From Metarhizium brunneum (taxonomy: Eukaryota > Ascomycota > Sordariomycetes > Hypocreales > Clavicipitaceae), in the NCBI RefSeq assembly GCF_013426205.1, contig NC_089424.1, positions 3,348,001 to 3,412,000 of the forward strand: a DNA stretch of 64,000 bases, written 5' to 3'. Below, one piece after another: positions 1-10,783 of this stretch. Numbering within the stretch: position 1 is the first letter of the stretch; every line of letters starts with the position of its first letter. Under the pieces are notes generated by a model. The model did no database searches. It worked only from the letters and a program-made list of their open reading frames with translations, and had not been told where the DNA came from. The position numbers were made by a program, and so were the translations under genes.

Positions 1-255
1 CTGTTCTGATTCGCTAGCATCCTGCACGTTCGTAACAGCCAGTGGCAGACAAGCTCCACTTGCTCTGGTGCGTGGCCACGTTTAACGTCCTCTTGGAAGC
101 AGGTCCGTGGATTTGCACCCACGCATATGGCGCAGGTTTTCCGACCGTGTTGCATCTTGTTGCTTCTCAGAAATAAAACAGAACGACCCAAAATCGAGAT
201 GAGTTAGGGACTTAGCCCGAGGTTGAGTAGGCCCCTATGTTCATTAGTTACTGCC

Positions 256-1709
256 ATGCGTGACAAGATGGAAACCCCGTCGCGTCCAAAAGGCAAGAAA
301 CTTCCTTTCAAGACAACGGTTTTGTGCAAGGTGGCTTCACAGAATGTCGAGACAATCCATGATGAGAAACTGTCGGCGGAAGACGATGGACTCGACTTAT
401 TTCGCAGATCTAAGGAGATGGAGCCTATAATAGCTGCGGAGCTTCAGAGAAGCCTAAAGAAGAGGCAGAGGCTGGAGGACGAACGACGTCAGTCCGCCAA
501 GTCCAAGAGACCTCTCGATGACAATATCGAAAGAGAAGTTATAGCAAACGCCGAATCTGGAACGTTCTCTCAGGCAGCTCGAAGCACGCCCCCCGTCGTT
601 AGTGAGCTTGTTAAAGACAGCAGAGAAGTAGTCAGGTTAGTATATATATGCGTGATATGGGCGTCATGCAGCTTACAATCACAAGCAAGTTTGTCACGCC
701 ACTGGCATCGAAGCGAATGCGTCTAGACTCAACACTCCTAAGGAATGCAAGTCTTGATATGGACAATGCGGACACCACACTAAACAACTTATCATCCACC
801 CGATTCTTGCGATCCCACCCGAAGCAACCAACAATAAATAACTTGCCCGGCGACACACTTACCTCGAACGGTTTGCCAATGGTGCTTCTTGATTCTGACG
901 ACGAGGACAGTATCCAGGTTGCACCTACGCCAACAAATCGACGGGACAGCGTCTGCTTCATAGCAAGAGACGAGGACGATGAATTTGCTCATTATATTCG
1001 CAAGGCAGAGGAACAACGTGTCCATGACGGTTCATATGAAGCTGCGGCAAAAGAAAAGATTGATATTCTTGTGACTTCAATTGTCCCTGGTACTAAGCCT
1101 TGCTGTTTCAAATTTCTCTATGATAAGCAGCTCCGGCTAGTTCGTAACGCCTGGCTCACTCTTCAGAAACACAGAGGAGTCCTTGTGGATATTGAAAAAG
1201 ACGACGACATTGTGCTTACTTGGTGCAGAAAGAAGGCATATGCATTTTCTACCTTGCTGAATATGGGTATCCGGCCACATGGCGACGGGCGGGCTATAGT
1301 GGATGGACACAGCACTAGCGGTCTTGCCCACGGTCGAACAAAGGTCCACATAGAGGCATGGACATTGGATTTGTTTCGAGAGATGGAACGTGAAGAGGCG
1401 CTTAAGCGGAGGAGAGAGACTGTGGAATTACTAGACGAGGGGGGCCCAGTGCCGGCAGAAAGGGAACCTGTCACTCCCGAGGTCAAGATACGGGTCATCC
1501 TCAAGGCTCGCGACCTCGACGACGTCAAAATGACAGTGCGACCGGAAACAACAGTTGGAACCCTTATTACTAGTTTCCGCACGCAACGCTCAATAGGACC
1601 AGACAAATATATTGGGGTTTGGTTTGACGGAGACATACTAGAGGAGCATGCCACGATGGAAGAGGCGGAGATTGATGATATGGACACATTTGAGGTGCAT
1701 ATTAAATAA
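256..1709 (+). CDS. Rad60/Esc2/NIP45-type protein with two SUMO-like domains
   Basis: Exons 256..635 and 686..1709 with a 50 nt GTTAGT..CAAG intron; the join keeps phase and gives 467 aa. The open frame extends upstream to a TTG at 223, but the first ATG is at 256, after a stop at 205. The C-terminal 75 residues (about 390-467) form a ubiquitin-like fold pattern, starting KIRVILKARD and ending in a short acidic tail. A second, weaker SUMO-like stretch lies near residues 255-345 (KIDILVTSIVPGTKP). The N-terminal half is basic and low in complexity, with an acidic LLDSDDED patch that resembles a SUMO-interacting motif. Two tandem SUMO-like domains behind a disordered N-terminus is the architecture of the Rad60/Esc2/NIP45 family, which acts in the nucleus in SUMO-dependent genome maintenance. 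The family call is good; orthology to Esc2 is inferred. Confidence 0.8.
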
Positions 1710-2034
1710 GTTCAACTTGCGGGCATATAAAAACTTGAGATGATGGGCATTCATAAAGCCGTTCAAGTGCCACTAGAGATTCAGCCTTTCTTTGCTGGAG
1801 TCTGTGACACAACAGAGGGGAAACGGCACGGTTGATTGGCCAGGAGCCAATAATGAGCCTACCATTCTTCAAGACGAAGAGCGCCTCCATCAAGCTAAGA
1901 AACTGGACGAGAAAAATGCGGTAGCCCTCCTGCTGGACACTATGGTGACACGTTTCGGAGAGCGCCCGTACTCTATCCTGTGATCCTGAAAGGATGACTT
2001 GTGGCAATCTGGAGAAAGTAGAGTGCATTGGCAT

Positions 2035-3431
2035 AACTAGCCAATGTTTAATTAATTTCCGTCATTTAAAATTCTGCACGCCAAATCGATGACGTCGTCG
2101 GCTAGGCCAGGGAGGGTATCGGACTGCCAGGGAGGGTATCGGAGTTATCGGAAATGGAGCCTTCTCTCAATAAAGACAGGATGATCTCTTGATCAGAAGT
2201 TCAAGGGCAATAGTGGGCAAGGCTGTGAGATCTTCCCCACCAGCAAACCAGGGATTGCGTATGGGCTTGGTGGGTGGGCAGGTCGGCTCTCACCACTTGG
2301 AGCCTTTTACTTGAAGTATCTGATGGCCTATCTTACGGCGATCCTTACCTCCAAGCCTACTTGTTCCTTATTTCCACCATTCCAAACAAATGGTATCTTT
2401 GAAAGTATTCGGTGCTTTTGCTATATCTTCACTTCCCGGCAACTCATTGGCGAACCAGGCACTTCGCATTGGCGACAGGCAGATTCGGAGGTGCCGCTTG
2501 CTCCACTTGCACCACATGGCTTGACGGGTTCTGTGGATGCTGGAGCTTCACGAGGTGCCTGGTGCCTGGCACTATTTTGTCGGGAAGATCTCCAACCTTG
2601 CGAGTTGGTGGGAGGGGGTACGGTGTTGAAGTTTTTCACGTGTGTGTAGGGAAGGGTAGTGAGTCATCTGAACAGTGCTCGGTGGGGCCTTTCATCCTTC
2701 TGTCTCACCCATGCTCAAGTCATTCTGGAACCAGACTGTACGGGCCAACAGTCTTTACTTGCGGCGCCGGGTCTATGGAAATCGACATGGGCTGGATCAC
2801 GGAATTACATTTGCGTCTGCTCTCAAGCTGTCTGGTGTTGGGAATATTGACGTAGCAACGGCGTAGAGAACTTCCAGGTAGAACCTCCACTCCCAAACTG
2901 CGCAGAACATCTGTATTATCTCGCGCCGTCGGATAGACTAGTCGGACCTAGGTAGAGTGCTCTTATACCTCTTACATACGCCAACTCATCGCCCGACGGC
3001 ATGATGTTCCCCGTAACACAGAGGTTGAACTAGATACCCAAAACTGTAAGATCGTAAATCCGTCGTCTAATGTCTATGATGCTGCGAACCTACATAAGTG
3101 GCAGGGGAGAGTAACTGTAGGCTGGGTACCTTGCAGAAGTCAGCGTGGCAGGAACGAGCCCGACCTATGTTACCATGGCTGGTAATGTGTCACCACCAGG
3201 AAGCGTGTACCCGTGCTGTCCGTCATCAATTCACGTCACCATCATGACAAACTTGGAGCAGTCGTCCATCACTGTGGGGCACTGCATGCAGGAAAGCAAG
3301 TGCAGTGAGCCAGCGACTGGCAAGAGTCGATTTCTGGGTGTCCGTTGCTTAAAACTGGCCACGCCCCTGTTCTCATCCTCTCCCCTTTTCCTCCTTTCTT
3401 TCTCATTTTACCTTTCCATACCACAGGTGTA
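2035..3431. other. Intergenic stretch without a supported gene
   Basis: About 1.4 kb with only short overlapping open frames on both strands. It holds a perfect 18 bp tandem pair (GCCAGGGAGGGTATCGGA, at 2106 and 2126) and pyrimidine-rich DNA at 3355-3425 just before the next start codon, as in many fungal core promoters. I see no protein family, RNA gene or transposon end. Confidence 0.5.
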
Positions 3432-5058
3432 ATGGCTATTCTCCCTAGTGATCGTGATCAGACAACAGCTCCGTCTATATTATGCAACACCAGCAGCGGG
3501 CAACCTACGTTCAGTGTTCCAGAAGTGGGTCGCCCGCCAATCTGAGGAGTGTACGCTAACTATCAGTTGTCTGTAGCTCTTGCATACATTTGATGCCTTG
3601 ATTGGCCAGAGCCGCAACGAGATTGATGAGTACCTTTCTCGCCATCCAAAGCTGGCATCAAACATCCGATCTCTCCAGTCGATATCTGCCGCTGAAATAT
3701 CCAATGATATACCCACACCGCCGCCAGAGAACCCCCAGCAAGAGAACCCGCCGCTGGATGAGGTAGGTGCCACCGATCGTGGGGCTTGTGTTAAGGACAA
3801 TGCGAGCCTGAAAACAAAGATCGAGGCCCTGTCTGGTCGCTCTGAATACAGGAAGCTTCGACCCCGTCCCTCCGAGACACCACACCCATCAGTTCCAGGC
3901 CCCGTAAGCCACGATGACTCTTGTAAGCCCCTCCGGAAGAAAGGAGACGGCAATGCAGAAGTCGGCCAGGAAAAGACAAAACGTAGCTGCTCCCAACATT
4001 CAGATGGACTGAAGCGCGACTACATATTAGCCAAAGCTGCCGCTGACGTAGTTGCCAACGAACTCACGGCGCCGGATACATTGATAGAACTCCGAGAAGT
4101 CATACTTCAAGAAAGGAACCGTATGTCCTTTAATGCCCAAGAGCCATTAAGCGCATTTACAAAAGGTAAGACAGCAAGTGAAGGAGAGATTGCTGAACAG
4201 CTCGAATGCCTCCATACTCATTTTGAGAAACTTCGACAAAATGAGCACATCAAGACTATTGCCGACAGATATCACTCTGCATTAATTGTACAGCTTTACG
4301 ATCATTACAATAAGCCAAAAAGGACGAAGTATTCTTTGGGCGTTATATTTACCAAAATCTTATTGAAGGATTGGGTCCGTAAAAAATTGAAGAATACGAC
4401 AGAACGAACTAGAAGGAAGAAAATGCAAACAAAATGGAAGGCAGAAGTTCAAATGCATAGAATTTGGCTTGACTTCAATGACGAGTTTGGGTGCGGGGCT
4501 CTATCCCTCATACCTAAACAATTCAGGAACACACAGTACGTTACCCAGCCCGTTTTGGAAGCGACGAGTCCCTCCACTCACAATTGTGACAGCGGCCTCA
4601 GGCTTAATCGCCCTGATGAGCAGGAGCTGTTATTAAGGATTAAAGCACAACATCCATACTTGAAGAAAGATATCGAGGACCTCTCCTTTCTCATGTGGCA
4701 TTTGCTTACTTATGGTGTATTGCCACCACAAAAGCTTCTATTGGAGACACTTAATGAGCTTGAGATCAGGGAAATGAGCCAAAAGAACTATCGGGAGCTC
4801 CTAACCTTTGTCGACTTCCCCGTACCTGCAGATGTGAATGGCGCCTTGGAGTGGCCGAATCGTCCGCATGACAATGACTTCTTCAGCGAAGACCCCGCCA
4901 TGCTACCTCAAACTGCAGAACAAAATGCTGCCGAGCAACAGTCGGCTGTAGCGGGCTCAGGCTCAATGAGACAGTTTGACGACCTTATGGAAGAGTGCAT
5001 TGATCCGGCTGTGCTAGGGCCAAATGCTGCTACTCCTTATGACGGAGCCAAGATGTAA
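3432..5058 (+). CDS. Orphan protein, 524 aa
   Basis: Exons 3432..3524 and 3577..5058. The 52 nt intron has donor GTGGGT, branch GCTAAC and acceptor TGTAG, and the join is in phase, so the second exon needs no non-ATG start. I do not recognise the family. Visible: a Ser/Pro-rich, charged first 150 residues; an Arg/Lys-rich helix near residues 270-310 (KDWVRKKLKN..RRKKMQ); a probably helical region around 360-430; and an acidic, Gln/Ala-rich tail. There is no signal peptide or membrane segment. The length, single small intron and codon-like composition suggest a real gene. The basic helix would fit a nuclear or nucleic-acid-binding role, but that is only inference. Confidence 0.6.
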
Positions 5059-5643
5059 ATTAGACGACCAGGCTGGCGGGCTGGGTATTAGTGCTACGAC
5101 CAGAACGCCGTAACCTGATTGGCTGCAAGCAAGACCTGACACTCTGAGGGATGGTGGCCTAACCATCAAGAGGTTCAAAAGGGTTAGTACTTGTATATCT
5201 GCTATTTTTCTTCTTTTTTTTTACACGGCAGTTCCAGGCTTAGCAAGATTAGGTGATAATCAACAATCAGTGGGATGGTTACCAGTAACAACCGCTCCCT
5301 CTGGGCGCCAAAAAGGGATTGTCGGCGCTTGAGTAACTATTGTATTTTGTTTGAATCACGCTGGTGAATATCAATACCCGACAGAAACGCTATGTAAATG
5401 ATTGCGAATCTTCTACCTCTCTAGTTGTTTCTTTCGCTATGCTCTTGTCTAGTCCCACATTGCTCTACGAGGTCGGAAATGCGCCAGAACATAAATGGAG
5501 AACACCTCCAACTCCCTGGAAATCCACCTTGGTACTACTCCTTTGCACGACTGTCTGATTCCGATGCTACACTTTCTTGACGTGCCATATCTGCAGCGGT
5601 CACCTGAAGGGGCAGTGGGAAGGTGTTCTCCTATCACTGGTTG
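5059..5643. other. Intergenic
   Basis: About 580 bases between the tail-to-tail orphan and MADS-like genes. It contains a poly-pyrimidine run (5205-5222) consistent with a 3' end region. No gene supported. Confidence 0.5.
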
Positions 5644-5892
5644 TTAGCTATTGCTCTCAAATTCCCCGCGCCTCGGAGTGTGTCTCACAATTTCCTCTGC
5701 AGACAAAGGCCAGGCTTTGTCAGTGGATTTAAATTCGAATATCCGACCGTTCCGCCTTAGCAAAATATACACATCGGCTCGGTAGTCTTCATGGACACCG
5801 CATCCGCTTTTTACTAAAGTGTTCCACCTCTTCTTGAAGTTTTCATTACTTCTGTCTCTTTTCTTTGGCTTACCTGATGCTACAGCGGACAT
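5644..5892 (-). CDS. Small MADS-box-like protein, 82 aa
   Basis: Single exon, ATG at 5892, stop at 5644. The middle of the protein (FKKRWNTLVKSG, then DVYILLRRNGRIFEF) follows the pattern of a MADS domain: a basic helix that binds the DNA minor groove, followed by the beta strand of the dimer interface. Everything after the MADS-like core is missing, so it is far shorter than MCM1- or RLM1-type factors (200-600 aa). A TATA-like TATATAA (minus strand, 5946-5952) lies about 55 bases upstream. It could be a stand-alone dimerising regulator or a truncated remnant. The resemblance is at motif level and was not tested by alignment. Confidence 0.5.
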   Translation of the reverse strand: MSAVASGKPKKRDRSNENFKKRWNTLVKSGCGVHEDYRADVYILLRRNGRIFEFKSTDKAWPLSAEEIVRHTPRRGEFESNS

Positions 5893-6568
5893 TGGAAAAG
5901 TATGGAGAACAAAGGCTGATCCAAAGCAGTAGGAGGTTCGGCCGCTTATATAGTAGGATTTTCTCCATCAGGGTCGCCCAACCGCACATGCCGTGTTGAC
6001 GTAAACTTAAGTCGCTCATTGCCATATCCAAGCGATGACATAAAACGAGTAGTTACACTTCCGTCCCAAGTGTTGACACAAGCAGACACCTCCTTGACAA
6101 GCCCCACCCATGACTTGGTTCGTTGAAATCGAGGATCAAATGTTTGTTTCGTCCCCTCCAAATTACAGTACAAACGTCAACGCATGATACAGTTGTATTA
6201 ATGTACATATAACAAACGAGTAATCCCCCAAACAAAATTTCGAAACTGAGACGAAATAAAATTGTTCTCTTTGCTCAGCGGATCGGGCATTCATCGCATC
6301 GTTCCTTTGGATCCAGGTGCAGTGGGCCACTATTAGGACGCAGCATCGCCTCTCCCTTGCCAGACAGTCGGTTGGGTCACTGTGCTCACACTAACCCAAT
6401 GGCCTATTTATGTCACCGTCTCTCTCGTAAACACGTTCCCAGCTGCCGCTCATAAATGGGATGAATATGCCCACCCGTTCTCGATCCATTCTACTCATCT
6501 TCATTTGTAAAGAGAGGTGAGGAACTTGCACTTTGTCCCTTTGGAACTTTTTATCTTTAGAAATAAAC
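5893..6568. other. Divergent intergenic region between MADS-like and recombinase genes
   Basis: About 680 bases separating two divergently read genes. If the recombinase marks one end of a mobile element, the element boundary would be expected in or near here. I saw no convincing terminal repeat or target-site duplication by eye. Short minus-strand open frames (5946-6235) have no recognisable product. Confidence 0.4.
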
Positions 6569-9281
6569 ATGACTGGCAAACAAATGCACGATACTGTTTT
6601 GCGAACCCTCGAGGTCGCGGCTCGGCGACGCCATCGAGCTACTCTAGCTCGGAAAGAAAGGCAGAAACATACAATAAGTGCACTTGGCTATCACCGCATG
6701 CAGAGACAGCTGAATGAGGAAACATTTCTGGCCCCAATAGATGCAGACACTACTATGGCCAACATTTACTATATTAGAAAGAAATTTATGAGGTGCAGTC
6801 CAAAACAAGCCCTAATTCAATAAGAGGAGTTGTCTAACCGGTTAGCTAGATTTTGCCGGGAAAAGAAACATGGCAATTGGCGGAAAGCTATTAAGTGGAA
6901 ATACTGTAACAAGGGTCTAATAATGACATTTCTATTTTTCATTTGCGAGACCTACATTCAGCCCAGACGCAAGCGAGCCAAATTGAAGACAGTGAACCAA
7001 TATTGGCGCGACTTCAAGATGTTGTACCGCCGGTCAAACCAGGGCAGAGTCGTTAATGCGAATGACTGCGAAGAAATTCGAAAGGTGGTCCCTGTGTTGG
7101 CTGATGGAAGTGCGCGTTGCATACTAACAGTCGACAGCATATCCACGGCCGATTGAAAAGCCAATTCAATTTAGATGACCAGCCCGGATCCAAGCCTGTG
7201 ATGGGAGTGGATGATCTCCTGTTGGGGCTGACACAACACTGGTGCCGCGACAGGAGTGTCTTCCCCACCGAAGACGACCGTCTTGACCTTGCCACCATTA
7301 TGCTCTTCCAATCGTATACTGCTTGTAGGCCTGCTGAGCTTGTGGATGGCACCAAGTGTAGGGGAGGACAAGATCCGTTGTTTGAAGATTTGAACCACGA
7401 TGACGCAGCTACCGGGATGACTGCGAAGCGCAGTCTTCCCATGTCGCAGGGCATCACGCAGTACGTCGACGAACATAGCGCAGTCTCGGGTACTGGGCAC
7501 AAGCAGGAGGAGTCAGAGCAAGAACACGATTCAGATTCTGACAACTCTGTGTTGGACACCGATGACCCCTATGACAGTGATGGCGCAGAGGATACCGAAT
7601 CTGACGACGAGGACTCCAATGGCACCACCCACCAGGGCGGCGGGAAATGGCAATTCAAGCAAGCTGGTGAACCCATGGATCTAGATGAGGCTGAGGAAGA
7701 CCACGAGATAGTTCGAAAGCACAAGGCTCTGTGCTACGAAGACATTGTGCTCTGGCTTGTTCAGGATCCTAATGGTGGGGATAGGGACGTTTTGGCCATG
7801 GAAGTCATGTTCCGACACCACAAAGGAGCTAAAAACAAGCCCAAGCCGTATGTTAGCACCCTTGTTGAACATGACAGTGATGCTGCTGTGCCCTTACTAA
7901 CCATGCGCTTAGCACCATCTTTTTATTTCGCGAAAACCCGTTGCCGATTCTATGTCCCATAAGTCATATACTGGCTCGTGCCATACGGGACGATGCTATT
8001 GAAGTAGAAGGGTTCAATAAAGCTTCTCGCCTCTTCTCATCTCACATTCGCAGAAGTGCAACCAGGGTTTACTGGAAATCCAGTATACTGAAAACGCCTG
8101 TGTTTCGACGGTCAATCCGCACCGCTGGCGGATGGGTCAAGTCTAACACGGAGCCGATGAAGTATTCGACATACGCTTTCTACCTCGATAGGATAGGTAC
8201 CGAACTGGGGTCAGAGGAGAAATGGACGTCGTATTGCTTCCGTCGCGGCCACGCAAATGCTCTGCTTGGCATCGCTCCCGATTCCATTGTTGATCAGGTC
8301 ATGAGGCACGACCCTCTCACTGGGTGCCTGCAAAATGCATACCAAAACAGTCGGGTAGGATTTAATACGCAGGACGCATTCCTTGAAAGAGACCCATCTG
8401 CCGACGGTCTGACCCGGGCCTTCACACATATGAGCATCAAATGCAATCCTGAAGTTCCAAAGCAGATCCCCAAAGCTGAGTTAGCCAAGCTACCTCCTGA
8501 TCCCGAAGTCGTCCGTCTTGCGAAACAGGTTGAGGTAATGGCACGTCGCATGAGGCAAGACTACGGATTCATCAAGGCTGCCCCCGAGACGGTCAGGGAA
8601 GAGTATCAACAACTGCGGAAAGACCTCAGAAACACTGAAAAGGCTTTTCGGGATGACATGACGAAAGTTTACCAAGAGGAGTGTCGTCGGCGCCTCCATA
8701 ACGAGGAGTTGCAGAGACAGTTAAGCGAGATGCCAGTAGATCCCGAACTTGGTGAAAGAGCCAAGCTCGAGCCAAGTGTGCAGCATCAACTAGAGGAGCG
8801 AACAAAACTACAAGCCATCCTGAGTGACTTCAGACAAGATTTAGATGCAAAAGCCACCACAGACCGCAAGGTCCGAGCCGTTGAGCTGATGGTTCTTTTA
8901 GCATCTCTCAGAGAGGTGCGTAGGCCCACCGTATCCACATCCTCCTCGCTGTGCCAAGGCAGCATTCGTCCAGGCTCTCCCGACATCAAGCCTGCAGTTC
9001 CCAATGTCAAGGTTGAGGAGATACCCCTTGTACTTGGTGAAACGCAGTGCATATATTGTGTCGGCGAAGAGCAACTCCCGTATAGCAGGCGCATGCGCTC
9101 ATTCGGGCGCAAATCTCACATGTGGGATCACGTAGAGAATTTGCATCTCAAGTACGAGCGCAAGAACGGGCCTTTTACTTGCCCCCACCCGCACTGTAGG
9201 CCTTTAGGAGATTCCCTACGGAGTTTGACTACCTTCAAGAACCATGTGCAACGAGTACATGGTGTAAGGCTTCGGGGGTGA
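6569..9281 (+). CDS. DUF3435 tyrosine recombinase with C-terminal zinc fingers (Starship captain-like)
   Basis: Exons 6569..6792, 6850..7084, 7138..7847 and 7913..9281; introns of 57, 53 and 65 nt; all joins in phase; 845 aa. The first intron removes an in-frame TAA at 6821 and joins KKFMR to FCREKKHGNW. The family core is complete. Tyrosine-recombinase catalytic residues can be placed: Arg about 217 (TACRPAEL), Arg/His about 500-503 (CFRRGHAN) and Tyr about 533 (LQNAYQNSR). An acidic linker (residues about 285-335) interrupts the core, then comes a coiled-coil-like stretch (about 570-690), then Cys/His pairs (about 769-840; CIYC.., PFTCPHPHC, HVQRVHG). DUF3435 proteins include the captains that mobilise Starship elements, but many DUF3435 genes are not attached to an element. 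It reads as intact. Earlier annotations of this family may say FluG-domain protein. Confidence 0.85.
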
Positions 9282-9913
9282 CTAGCTTTTGCAAGAGCCT
9301 TGCAGGTGGTCTTACGGCAGACAACATGACCTGGGCTGGGGGACGTGCTTGCTCTGAAGCTAAGCACGACCCAAGCGTTTTGCCGCCAACGTCCAGGTTC
9401 CCTGTATTAGATTATTACGTAGCCATTTACGTGAATTACGCCACTGAAGAATAAATATTTAACTGATTAATATATTAAAAGCATGTAGTTATTTAGTTAC
9501 GCGATTAAAAAATTACCATTGGGACCATGCACTCCCCATAACATGACTAGAGGAAAATGAGGACCAAGTAGAGTCTAGGCCACGGCGGAGTGTGTGCAGC
9601 GGCACCATGTATTTTCGAGGTCTCTGTATATTTAGCACTGTTTACGTTGCCAGGACTACTTACTCTGGCCCCTACTACGGGGTGGTTCCACTGCTTGCGC
9701 AGGTCATTAGTAACCCCATGTTGGGGACCAATAGTGTGGCGCTGCTTGATTCTCCTTGACGATAGGCAGCGCGCCTACCTTCGAGGGCAACGGGGGCATA
9801 ATTTCTACACTATATATGTCGAACAAAAAAAACTATCTGGGGGCTGATTTCAGACAGAGGGGTACGATTTCGGACCCCTGCAGCTGGGCAAGCAGTAGTG
9901 GTTGGTGAAGAGT
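9282..9913. other. AT-rich intergenic DNA downstream of the recombinase
   Basis: A strongly AT-rich block lies at 9415-9520, with repeated TTAC and TTAA words, followed by unremarkable DNA. No gene supported. Confidence 0.4.
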
Positions 9914-10783
9914 TTATTGACTCATTGCCTCTGTACGTGAAGCCACAGGCTTAAGATCGAAGATTCGTGAATTGTTGTGATGCTTCAGCAGATGAGTCGT
10001 GAAACTCCTGACCATTGCCAGTTCCTTATCAGCGCAGAATGGGCAACGATATAGTTTTTTTGAAGTCTTGTATATGTCGGGTTTTGGGCTCTCATTGTTC
10101 GATTTATCCGTCATTTGATCGATAAGGCACTGTGGAAGGGCCAATGGCCATTCATTGCATTCAGATGTAACCGACCTGCGATGCGACCGGTCATCGAAGC
10201 GTAACTGCCGTGCCCTCTTTATGTCTCCCACCACGTCACAACTAGGGCATTTAATACCTGGCGATCAAATTTCCGTAGACATTTGGGACATATTCGCCAG
10301 CTCTTGAATCGGAACCGCTTCGTTGTTTTCCGACATGTCGGTTTGTCTTGATGGGATCTCCCCCGCTGCTTCCGTGTGCTCGATCAACGTACCCGAGCAA
10401 GATGGCTGCTGGCATATTTCGTCGCTCGCGAAACTTGTCCAAATGCTCTTTGGTGTGGATATGGAACCGTTGGTAATGTTTGCTTAGCTCGCTGCATCGC
10501 TTGAAAGGGCCGGTAGTGCAATTGGGGAAGAGGCAACAGAAATGGAGCTCATCTCTGCATTTAATCGTTAGCATAAGACAAAATTGGCGAAAGCTCAAAT
10601 CGTACGATTCGTGGGCATGGTCACCAGAATGATGACCTGGAAAAGTGACGGTTTCTTGTGCGTAATCGCGGATGACGCATCAAAAGACTGGATTGCCCTC
10701 GAGGAGCATTCCGCACATTTAGTTCCACAGATAGCATGGTTCGTTGTTGGCGCACCGTCGGCATCAGTGCAGGCATCTCTCAT
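9914..10783 (-). CDS. C2H2-type zinc-finger protein, intact or frameshifted (model uncertain)
   Basis: Three minus-strand open segments belong together: about 10783-10635 (CGTKCAECSS), 10568-10260 (CCLFPNC..SKHYQRFHIH, a clear C2H2 finger) and 10250-9914 (KCPSCDVVGD, then YRCPFCADKE..THLLKHH, a second finger). A splice with branch GCTAAC and an acceptor near 10565 plausibly joins the first two, but the donor could be 10642, 10630 or 10615. Between the second and third segments no ordinary intron restores phase. The frame that reads CPKCLRKFDRQ appears to continue into IKCPSC only with a one-base shift near 10256. So this is either a pseudogene with a frameshift or a gene whose exon I could not resolve. 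A nuclear nucleic-acid-binding role is inferred from the fingers only. Confidence 0.4.

Noticed and set aside
5946..6235. Two minus-strand open frames of 60-75 codons
   Set aside because: No domain, no splice structure linking them, and no recognisable homologue; kept as intergenic.
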